Translations under genes and position numbers: made by a program
The notes under the pieces: generated by a model
Told to the model about the DNA's origin: nothing
The model's database searches: none
The model's input: only the letters and a program-made list of their open reading frames with translations
Assembly: GCA_938010435.1 (NCBI GenBank)
Contig: CALLUS010000005.1
Location: forward strand, 372,001-436,000
DNA length: 64,000 nt
Direction of reading: 5' to 3'
Source: an uncultured Rhizobiaceae group bacterium
GTDB lineage: Bacteria; Pseudomonadota; Alphaproteobacteria; Rhizobiales; Rhizobiaceae
Shown: positions 57,773-64,000 of the stretch, piece after piece
Layout of the letters: every line of letters begins with the position of its first letter
How positions within the stretch are numbered: position 1 is the first letter of the stretch

Positions 57773-58078
57773 TTAATGCGTCCAGGGAACCTTACGGTCG
57801 AAATTAAAATTTTCTGAATAGGTCATCGGACGGCGTTTGGGTGCTTTTGGTTCTCTCACGCGATATTGAATATCGTTTCGTTCAGCGTATTCAACAGCTT
57901 CTTCTCTTGTTTTAAACTCAAGTCTTATCTGTGAAAGCATGTCCGAAGAAGACGTATAGCCCATCAAAGGTTCAATCGATTTTGCTGATTGAGGTTCATG
58001 TTCCAGCACCCACAACTGTGTCCGACCTTTACCAGACTGCATTGCAGTTTTAGCAGGTTGGTAGATGCGTGCGACCAT
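57773..58078 (-). CDS. NDUFS4-like accessory subunit of respiratory complex I
   Basis: 101-residue ETC complex I subunit family protein, as found in alphaproteobacteria and mitochondria. MVARIYQPAKTAMQSGKGRTQLWVLEHEP at the start and the C-terminal KRRPMTYSENFNFDRKVPWTH are hallmark blocks. The ATG at 58078 is chosen for this start; longer frames run into the tRNA. Sits directly after tRNA-Pro on the same strand. Confidence 0.93.
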   Translation of the reverse strand: MVARIYQPAKTAMQSGKGRTQLWVLEHEPQSAKSIEPLMGYTSSSDMLSQIRLEFKTREEAVEYAERNDIQYRVREPKAPKRRPMTYSENFNFDRKVPWTH

Positions 58079-58146
58079 GTTGAGATCCTGTGCCTTTATG
58101 AAGTGTCTGCTCACCTTATGCAGATACCGCATTTTCAATCAAGACG

Positions 58147-58223
58147 TGGTCGGAGCGAGAGGATTCGAACCTCCGACCCCCTGGTCCCAAACCAGGTGCG
58201 CTACCAGGCTGCGCCACGCTCCG
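58147..58223 (-). tRNA. tRNA-Pro (anticodon UGG)
   Basis: Cloverleaf on minus: acceptor CGGAGCG/CGCTCCG, anticodon stem CCTGG/CCAGG with loop TTTGGGA giving TGG, T-arm GGAGGTTCGAATCCTC, CCA encoded. Between the DUF192 and NDUFS4-like genes. Confidence 0.97.
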
Positions 58224-58379
58224 AAACGTCTTGAGCGAGACGGCTATAAACCACTCTTCAACTGTTTCGCAAGGCACAATCTCTTCATTTGCGACTTTTA
58301 TTTTTCAATCATCCATACTGATGAACGAATAGCGCCAAAGCGCTGCGGCTCTATTGGACTTCAACCAGTGCATGTCACC

Positions 58380-58829
58380 CTATTTTGCAGGTTGAAACCA
58401 CGGGTGTTGAAATTGATGACCAACCTCCAAATTATACTTCTTGGCCTCACCGGAATTGATTTCCAAAACAAACCGCGCAGGCCCATTTGAAGAAATAATA
58501 TCAAGCGAGTGTGGCACAGCGCCCGTATGAATATGGGTGACAGCTCCCCGCTCATCCATGAACACCATATCCAAGGGTATAAATGTGTTCTTCATCCACA
58601 TAGACACAGAACGCACCGCCGCAAAACGAAACAACATGCCATGATGCGGGGCCATTTCTTTGCGGAACATAAGCCCTTTTGTGCGTGATGCATCATCAGA
58701 GGCTAACTCAACGGTCCATTCGACCTTCTGTGCACCCTGCTTCGTAGAGACTACATTCAACGCCCCCTGAGCGACTGCAACAGTTTTAAGTGCGAATACA
58801 AATGCCGTTGCCCAAAACAGTGTTTTCAA
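58380..58829 (-). CDS. DUF192 family exported protein
   Basis: 149-residue protein with signal peptide (ends VAVAQ). DUF192 motifs: ASRTKGLMFRKEMAPHHGMLFRF, VSMWMKNTFIPLDMVFMDERG and the C-terminal FVLEINSGEAKKYNLEVG. Function of the family is unknown. TTG start with AAGGGG about 8 bases upstream. Follows the double cold-shock gene on the same strand. Confidence 0.88.
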   Translation of the reverse strand: MKTLFWATAFVFALKTVAVAQGALNVVSTKQGAQKVEWTVELASDDASRTKGLMFRKEMAPHHGMLFRFAAVRSVSMWMKNTFIPLDMVFMDERGAVTHIHTGAVPHSLDIISSNGPARFVLEINSGEAKKYNLEVGHQFQHPWFQPAK

Positions 58830-58968
58830 GACATCACCCCTTAAAAATCAGAGTTGTACGATTTGACATTAAATTGTGTTTTGAAAAAGTTCGTCACTCA
58901 CTCACTCATTGCATTGAAACAATGGGAATTCAGAGATCAAAAGAGGCCAACGACAAGCCAAACACACC

Positions 58969-59613
58969 TTAGTGACTTTGCGGCAGACTTGTTCCGGCAA
59001 TTGGGTGCACCTCGGCAGCCATAAGACCTTTATCACCATCACCAAAACGCACCATGACAAATTGGCCCGGGCGGAGTTCGGTTAAACCATAACGACGCAA
59101 GGTTTCCATGTGAATGAAAATATCTTCCGAACCATGTCCGCGGGTCAAAAAGCCAAAGCCTTTGGTTCGATTGAACCATTTAACTTCAGCCTTCACCAAC
59201 TCACTTGTGGGCTTCACATCCACATGGGTTTTGGCAGGTGGCATTTGTGAAGGATGAATTGCAGTAGAATTGTCCATGGACAACACTCTGAACGCTTGTA
59301 AACCACGAGGTTTGGAAATCACCTCACACACAATCCGAGCGCCTTCATGAGCAGTCTGATAACCGTCATCACGCAAGCATGACACATGTAATAATATATC
59401 GGGCATATCGGAATCGGGAACGACGAAACCAAACCCTTTAGAGACATCAAACCATTTGATTGCACCGGCAACGACAGTCACTTCAACGGGCAAACCATCT
59501 TCATCGACAACAGATCGTGTTCCGGACTCCGGGATATCGGTTTCCACAGAAACGCCGAGTTCGTTGGTAATATCATTACCAGCCTCATATCCCCCTGAAA
59601 ACTTGGTACCCAT
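58969..59613 (-). CDS. Protein with two cold shock domains
   Basis: 214-residue nucleic-acid-binding protein. CSD1 (about residues 50-110) has [16 protein letters not shown] and [10 protein letters not shown]2 (about 140-205) has [16 protein letters not shown] and DIFIHMETL. An acidic N-terminus and a linker separate them. Two-domain CSD proteins of this sort are common in Hyphomicrobiales. GGGGAG precedes the ATG. Probably an RNA chaperone; upstream of DUF192. Confidence 0.92.
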   Translation of the reverse strand: MGTKFSGGYEAGNDITNELGVSVETDIPESGTRSVVDEDGLPVEVTVVAGAIKWFDVSKGFGFVVPDSDMPDILLHVSCLRDDGYQTAHEGARIVCEVISKPRGLQAFRVLSMDNSTAIHPSQMPPAKTHVDVKPTSELVKAEVKWFNRTKGFGFLTRGHGSEDIFIHMETLRRYGLTELRPGQFVMVRFGDGDKGLMAAEVHPIAGTSLPQSH

Positions 59614-59800
59614 TACATCTCCCCGTCGAAAGAATTATCTTTCAACCCTGTCTGGTCATAGCCACTTCAACAAAGCGGGTTTTAAACCAATTCCACATCG
59701 CAAACCGCATCACACAACACTGAGGAAGCTCGATTCGTCTTTCGACATTAACATACTGGTAAGGAGTCGTAGCAAGCAGTATTGAGTATTTTCCAAACTT

Positions 59801-60559
59801 TTACTGAGAAGAAGCGCTAACAGTTTGAACTTGCGTGAGAGTTTCTCCAATTGGATCGCGAATAATCAAGTCTGCTGCAGCATCCAAAAGTGTTGCTTCC
59901 CTATTTAGAATCACAAGCTTTGCGCCGTTCCGTTGAGCAATTAGAGGAATCGATGCAGCCGGCTGCACCACCAAAGAAGACCCGATAACCACAAACAAAT
60001 CGCTTCGCTCTGCCAATTCTTTCGCAGCCAAGACTTTATCCTGTGGCATCGGTTGGCCAAATGAAACAACAGCCGCTTTCACAAGCCCATCGCAACGTGC
60101 ACATTTTGGAGCAGTTCCTTCTCTTTCAATAAGTACCTGAGCTTGCGACAGCGCCATTGGGCTATGACATTCCAAACAAGCTGCTTTGGTTCCATTGCCG
60201 TGAATCTCGACGATACAATCGTCAGGCACACCTGCCCGTTGGTGCAACCCGTCTATATTTTGAGTGATGAGACCAATCCCCTTCCCGTATGACAGACAAT
60301 TGGTCACAAACTTATGTCCCGCATTTGGCTCAGCTTCATCGAACTGCTTTTGGAAATGAAACCGACGGCGCCAATCTTCCATACGGATGCTTTCATCGGC
60401 CAAAAAGTCTTTAAACTGAATGGGTTTAATCTGGGACCAAATGCCCCCAGGGCTTCGAAAGTCTGCAATTCCCGATTCCGTAGAGATACCGGCTCCAGTG
60501 AAGAAAACAGTTCGCTGCGACTCATTAAACAGTGTTGCCAGTTGTTCAATTAGCTCCAA
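59801..60559 (-). CDS. cobB: NAD-dependent protein deacylase (sirtuin)
   Basis: 252-residue Sir2-family enzyme removing acyl groups from lysines with NAD. Motifs [35 protein letters not shown] with the catalytic His region, and the Zn site CLECHS ... CARCDG are complete, as is [13 protein letters not shown]. Divergent from the glyoxalase gene. Confidence 0.95.
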   Translation of the reverse strand: MELIEQLATLFNESQRTVFFTGAGISTESGIADFRSPGGIWSQIKPIQFKDFLADESIRMEDWRRRFHFQKQFDEAEPNAGHKFVTNCLSYGKGIGLITQNIDGLHQRAGVPDDCIVEIHGNGTKAACLECHSPMALSQAQVLIEREGTAPKCARCDGLVKAAVVSFGQPMPQDKVLAAKELAERSDLFVVIGSSLVVQPAASIPLIAQRNGAKLVILNREATLLDAAADLIIRDPIGETLTQVQTVSASSQ

Positions 60560-60642
60560 TTTCGTATCACTCCCTCAACTGCATTGCATCCAACGGTGAT
60601 GTGATTCAATTCTCACAAACAACCTGTTTTTGGAGTATGACG

Positions 60643-61086
60643 ATGAAATATCTGCACACAATGGTCCGTATAAAAGACATCGAAGAATCACTCGATTTTT
60701 ATGTCCATAAAATGGGTATGGTAGAAACCAAACGCAAAGAATTCGAACAAGGCCGATTCACACTGATTTTTCTGGCCTCTACTGACAATGTGGATCAAGC
60801 CAAAGCCGAAAATGCGCCGGAATTGGAATTGACTTACAACTGGGACGGCGACGAAGATTATCAAAGCGGCAGAAATTTCGGCCACCTGGCCTATTCTGTT
60901 GATAACATTTACGAAACTTGCCAAAAACTGATGGATGCAGGTGTAACAATCAACCGCCCTCCGCGCGACGGCCGCATGGCGTTTGTGAAAAGCCCCGACA
61001 ACATCTCTTTCGAATTGCTTCAAAAAGACGACGCTTTGCAGCCTGCAGAACCATGGAAATCCATGGAAAATACTGGGGAATGGTAG
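60643..61086 (+). CDS. gloA: Lactoylglutathione lyase (glyoxalase I)
   Basis: 147-residue metalloenzyme converting the methylglyoxal-glutathione adduct to lactoylglutathione. Metal ligands are suggested in [30 protein letters not shown] and NISFELLQK. The ATG at 60643 is chosen because GGAG is seven bases upstream, too close to the ATG two codons earlier. Length is normal for bacterial GloA. Confidence 0.93.
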   Translation: MKYLHTMVRIKDIEESLDFYVHKMGMVETKRKEFEQGRFTLIFLASTDNVDQAKAENAPELELTYNWDGDEDYQSGRNFGHLAYSVDNIYETCQKLMDAGVTINRPPRDGRMAFVKSPDNISFELLQKDDALQPAEPWKSMENTGEW

Positions 61087-61297
61087 AAAGTGTTAACCAT
61101 TTGTACCGCAATGTCACATTGCTGCCCAAGTTCGCTTTTAGCGCCTTAGTATCGGGTTTCATAAATCTTATCAGCTGGTCAGAAGATTCAAAAAAGAGAC
61201 CTTTTATCCAGTTGTAAAGTCAATGTTTCTTTGAGACTGTGTAAAAATGAAATTATAACGGCTATAAACGTTAGCAAAACGCTCTTGGAGCATCGAT

Positions 61298-62338
61298 TTG
61301 AAACGTAACGGGGATATTTTGGGGCTCAATCTCATCCGTTGGCGAAAGCCTTACTTGACGGTAAAATCTGCCAGTGTAATGTCCATCGCATTGATGCTTT
61401 CAGCATGTGTTTCAACATCACCCTTACCCCCCACCAATCTTGCCTCCGTTTTGACGCCTGAACAGGCGGAAACAGTCGATAAAGTGCCGGAACCCGGTAA
61501 AGAACTTCAACTCTCTCCCGCTCCAAGTTCAGAGACACAGATCAAACAAAAAACGGCTGAACCAGCTGTACAAACGGCACTGGCCAAAACAGACAACACG
61601 ACAACGCCGGCTCAAAAGGCGGCGGAATCTGCAGCAAAAGCCAAACCCGTTGCGGAGAGCACAGAAGCAAAATTAACAAACGAAGCTGCCAAACAAAAAA
61701 TCGAAGCCGAGCAAGCCAAGAGAAAGACAGGATTGTTTGCAGCATTTGCAAAATCCAACCAAGCATCGTCAAGCCGCAAACGACCAAGCGTGAATGTTCC
61801 GACAAAAAGTAAAGCCAAAACCAAAAAGCCGACCGTCAAGGCGATTGCACGCAATGGTGGCACCAAACTGCCGGGTGTTCGTGGAAAGGCAATTTTTGGC
61901 ATAGAAAGTACCAACGAGAATGAAGAGCTAGATCAACCGATTAAGGTTGCGGCTGTGACCAATTTGGCAAAACGCGGCACCCACGGCCTGTTACTCCAGC
62001 GCAAAGGCGTGAAGGTTGGTTGCTTCCCACGTAAACTGGTCAGATTGTTGAAACAGGTCGAACGCAAATTTGGTCGCACACCAATTGTCACATCAGGTTA
62101 TCGCAGCCGCCGGTACAACCGCCTCATTCGCGGCGCCCGAAATTCCATGCATATTCAATGCAAAGCAGCCGATATTCAGGTCAAAGGCGTGTCCAAATGG
62201 CGGCTCGCAAGATATCTCCGCACCCTTCCCGGCCGCGGCGGTGTTGGAACCTATTGCCATACGGCTTCCGTGCACATTGATATCAGCACAAAGCGTGACT
62301 GGAATCGCCGGTGCTCGCGAAAGAGACGTCGTAAGTAG
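61298..62338 (+). CDS. Lipoprotein with C-terminal M15A-like (DUF882) peptidase domain
   Basis: 346 residues. A lipobox LSAC follows a hydrophobic segment, so it is probably a lipoprotein; a Thr/Ala/Lys-rich low-complexity linker (about residues 50-200) leads to the peptidase domain RTPIVTSGYRSRRYNRLIRGARNSMHIQCKAADIQV with the first Zn His/Asp, and SVHIDIS with the second His. Such domains act on peptidoglycan peptides. The TTG at 61298 with GGAG upstream is taken; ATG at 61379 (MSIALMLSAC) would give a more standard short signal peptide. Confidence 0.82.
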   Translation: MKRNGDILGLNLIRWRKPYLTVKSASVMSIALMLSACVSTSPLPPTNLASVLTPEQAETVDKVPEPGKELQLSPAPSSETQIKQKTAEPAVQTALAKTDNTTTPAQKAAESAAKAKPVAESTEAKLTNEAAKQKIEAEQAKRKTGLFAAFAKSNQASSSRKRPSVNVPTKSKAKTKKPTVKAIARNGGTKLPGVRGKAIFGIESTNENEELDQPIKVAAVTNLAKRGTHGLLLQRKGVKVGCFPRKLVRLLKQVERKFGRTPIVTSGYRSRRYNRLIRGARNSMHIQCKAADIQVKGVSKWRLARYLRTLPGRGGVGTYCHTASVHIDISTKRDWNRRCSRKRRRK

Positions 62339-62461
62339 AGTGAATTTGACCTGAAATCCGGTCACAATAGAACTCTTATTAACTGCACCGAAAATTATCG
62401 TATTTTTATAAAAAACAGGCTTGCAGCCCACAAAATTCCTGCCTATACACCACCCAACTGC

Positions 62462-62536
62462 GGTCCCTTCGTCTATCGGTTAGGACGCCAGGTTTTCAAC
62501 CTGGAAAGAGGGGTTCGATTCCCCTAGGGACTACCA
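62462..62536 (+). tRNA. tRNA-Glu (anticodon UUC)
   Basis: Cloverleaf on plus: acceptor GGTCCCT with AGGGACT, D-arm GTCTATCGGTTAGGAC, anticodon stem CCAGG/CCTGG with loop TTTTCAA giving TTC, T-arm AGGGGTTCGATTCCCCT, CCA encoded. Confidence 0.96.
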
Positions 62537-62543
62537 GTCTTCC

Positions 62544-62708
62544 TTAGAACCGCTTTGAATTCAGTTCGTTATCTGGATGACTATCCAACCTAATTGAGGG
62601 GGTGGACAAATGTATCTTCTGCATTTGGATATCTTCGGGCTCACAACAACTTACATTTTTGAGATATCTACAAGCTTCGTCGGGTGTAGAACAATCGAAA
62701 TAGCGCAT
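62544..62708 (-). CDS. Possible small protein, unknown function
   Basis: 54-codon frame on minus starting RYFDCSTPDEACRYLKN after the Met, with AAAGGAT directly upstream of the ATG. It contains four cysteines (two adjacent) and a hydrophilic C-terminus. No family recognised and no conservation evidence, so it may be chance; it is listed because the ribosome site and start are good and it lies in an otherwise gene-free stretch after tRNA-Glu. Confidence 0.25.
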   Translation of the reverse strand: MRYFDCSTPDEACRYLKNVSCCEPEDIQMQKIHLSTPSIRLDSHPDNELNSKRF

Positions 62709-63102
62709 TATCCTTTCTCTGTGATTTCATTTTCTGCTCGTTGAGTGGTCCTGCACTTTGACTTAGACCGCCGGTATTGCAGTGCCCAGTCCAGTTACTG
62801 TGCACTGACCAAAAAACCGATTCCAAGAGATTTCATCTTGTACGAACGCCCTTCCCTTTGAGCCGCATATCAAGCAGTGTTCGCGACACGAATTGTCGAA
62901 CAACCTGCTTCGCTAGCCCATAACAGCAACTCAGTAGACACAAGATCAATAAATATAGGTCTTTGTTTTGGCCGATATCCTAAGTCAGCGATTTCGAGAA
63001 CAGTTATCAATCGTCACTTTGATTAAGTTCTGGCACCCGTACTCTGTTTAGTTCTAGGCTGTCATAGCACACGTTCGAAACATTCAACCAAAGGGTAGCA
63101 AT
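62709..63102. other. Gene-free spacer before the cyclic phosphodiesterase gene
   Basis: 394 bases with no convincing gene. A 45-codon open stretch on minus around 62886-63020 reads protein-like (VLEIADLGYRPKQRPIFIDL) but has only a TTG start and no recognisable family; it may be a decayed fragment. No integrase, direct repeat of the tRNA-Glu end or terminator was seen. Confidence 0.4.
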
Positions 63103-64000
63103 ATGCTTAGACATTCAACCATTGATCGAAGATCCTTTCTTGCCGGCACCGCTGGTGCGGCACTTATTGCACTGCACCCATTTTCTGTAAAAGCCGCGTC
63201 CAATCAAGCCCATTTACGTCTCATGGAGACCACAGATCTCCACGTTCATGTGTTCCCTTATGATTATTATGGTGACCGGCCAACAGATACAGTTGGATTA
63301 GCTCGCACTGCATCAATCATTAATTCCATCCGTGCGGAATCAACCAATTCGATGTTGGTGGACAATGGTGACTTCCTGCAAGGAAATCCCATGGGTGATT
63401 ACATTGCTTACGAACGCGGTATGAAAGAAGGCGATTCACACCCGGTCATCACAGCGATGAATACGCTCGGTTACGAAGCATCCACCCTCGGCAACCACGA
63501 GTTCAACTATGGGTTGGATTTCTTGATGAAGTCCCTTGCCGGGGCTTCATTCCCCGTTGTTTCCGCCAACATCGCCAAAGAAATGGGTGACAACCCACGC
63601 GCAGATAAAACGCTGCTTAAGCCTTATGTTCTTCTTGATAAGAAGGTGAAAGATGGTAGCGGACAGGAACACGCGATCAAAGTCGGACTGATTGGCTTTG
63701 TTCCGCCCCAGATCATGAATTGGGACAGGCGTCATTTGGAAGGTAAGGTCAACACGCGTGATATTGTTGAAACTGCAAAAGCCTATATTCCCGAAATGAA
63801 AGAAGCCGGAGCCGATATTATTATCGCACTATCACATTCGGGCATTGGGGACGCAAAGCATTCAGAAGGTATGGAGAACGCCTCTGTTCCTTTAGCACAG
63901 ATCGATGGCATAGATGCGCTGATGACCGGGCACAGCCATTTGGTTTTCCCAAGTGAAAAATTCACCAGCAACGATGTTATTGATGCAACCAAAGGCACAG
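63103..64000 (+). CDS. cpdB: 2',3'-cyclic-nucleotide 2'-phosphodiesterase/3'-nucleotidase, 3' end cut by window
   Basis: Metallophosphoesterase of the 5'-nucleotidase family, about 299 residues in view. A Tat signal (DRRSFLAGTAGAALIAL) sends it to the periplasm. Metal-site motifs are clear: METTDLHVHVFPYDYY, VDNGDFLQGNPMGDY, LGNHEFNYGLDFL, LSHSGIGD and MTGHSHLVFP. The longer DLHVHV spacing and YDYYGD favour CpdB over UshA. AAGGGTAG precedes the ATG. The frame is open to the right edge; the C-terminal nucleotide-binding domain is outside the window. Likely scavenges nucleotides from RNA breakdown. Confidence 0.9.
   Translation, partial: MLRHSTIDRRSFLAGTAGAALIALHPFSVKAASNQAHLRLMETTDLHVHVFPYDYYGDRPTDTVGLARTASIINSIRAESTNSMLVDNGDFLQGNPMGDYIAYERGMKEGDSHPVITAMNTLGYEASTLGNHEFNYGLDFLMKSLAGASFPVVSANIAKEMGDNPRADKTLLKPYVLLDKKVKDGSGQEHAIKVGLIGFVPPQIMNWDRRHLEGKVNTRDIVETAKAYIPEMKEAGADIIIALSHSGIGDAKHSEGMENASVPLAQIDGIDALMTGHSHLVFPSEKFTSNDVIDATKGT

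Noticed and set aside
62886-63020. 45-codon minus frame in the spacer after tRNA-Glu
   Set aside because: Only a TTG start without a clear ribosome site and no family; too short to call a gene.
1-64000. CRISPR array, insertion sequences, prophage or integrative element
   Set aside because: No repeat-spacer pattern, transposase, integrase or flanking direct repeats could be recognised.

Overview
The window is chromosomal DNA from an alphaproteobacterium, most likely a marine member of the Hyphomicrobiales (Rhizobiales). The evidence is an ExoR-like regulator, the general amino acid transporter aapJQMP, the ugpBAEC transporter, an alphaproteobacterial-type ErpA and IscU-like scaffold, DUF2336, cysE next to DUF3126, an NDUFS4-type complex I subunit beside tRNA-Pro, and a PAS/PilZ pair. 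Base composition is moderate (roughly half G+C by eye), and GTG or TTG starts with good ribosome binding sites are frequent. The genus cannot be fixed by eye.

Layout. 0-10 kb: erpA (cut by the left edge), a xanthine/uracil-type permease with an unusual DNA-binding-like tail, xthA, an outer membrane barrel protein, exoR overlapping ilvD, two tandem small secreted paralogues, and trigger factor. 10-15 kb: a 2OG-Fe(II)-type protein and the ugpBAEC operon with a candidate Pho box and an attenuator behind ugpB, then tRNA-Leu. 15-28 kb: DUF2336, a MaoC/CitE pair, a cold shock protein, flavin reductase/nitroreductase, an esterase with a frameshifted AraC-type regulator, thrS, a carboxymuconolactone-decarboxylase-like protein, a degenerate EAL protein and an exported protein of unknown role. 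28-35 kb: a membrane pyrophosphatase of the K+-dependent sequence type, a single-chain restriction-modification enzyme, and a divergent Lrp/alanine dehydrogenase pair with palindromic operators. 35-45 kb: yidD, an IscU-like scaffold, folE-hisI-patatin, rhomboid, PAS and PilZ genes, a transglutaminase-like protease, gamma carbonic anhydrase, a duplicated DUF3126 protein, cysE and a crotonase. 45-64 kb: LysE and MFS transporters, two alpha/beta hydrolases, a zinc-finger protein, aapJQMP, PAP2 phosphatase, four tRNAs, NDUFS4, DUF192, a double cold-shock protein, sirtuin, glyoxalase, an M15 lipoprotein, and a Tat-exported 2',3'-cyclic phosphodiesterase cut by the right edge.

Two observations stand out. 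(1) Two unrelated transport proteins, the NCS2 permease (C-terminus) and the amino acid ABC ATPase AapP (N-terminus), carry the same accessory module in mirror order: a helix-hairpin-helix domain of the type also known on rhizobial L21 and NuoE, a Lys/Ala-rich histone-H1-like linker, and a Gly/Ala-rich stretch containing GGVAAVA. (2) Two candidate non-coding RNAs 2.7 kb apart, each ending in a strong intrinsic terminator, are complementary to each other over about 26 bases. The C-rich loop of one faces a G-rich segment of the other, which suggests an RNA-RNA pair such as an sRNA and its sponge.

Most of the rest is ordinary housekeeping and nutrient uptake. No CRISPR array, insertion sequence, integrase or prophage was seen; the restriction-modification gene is the clearest accessory gene.
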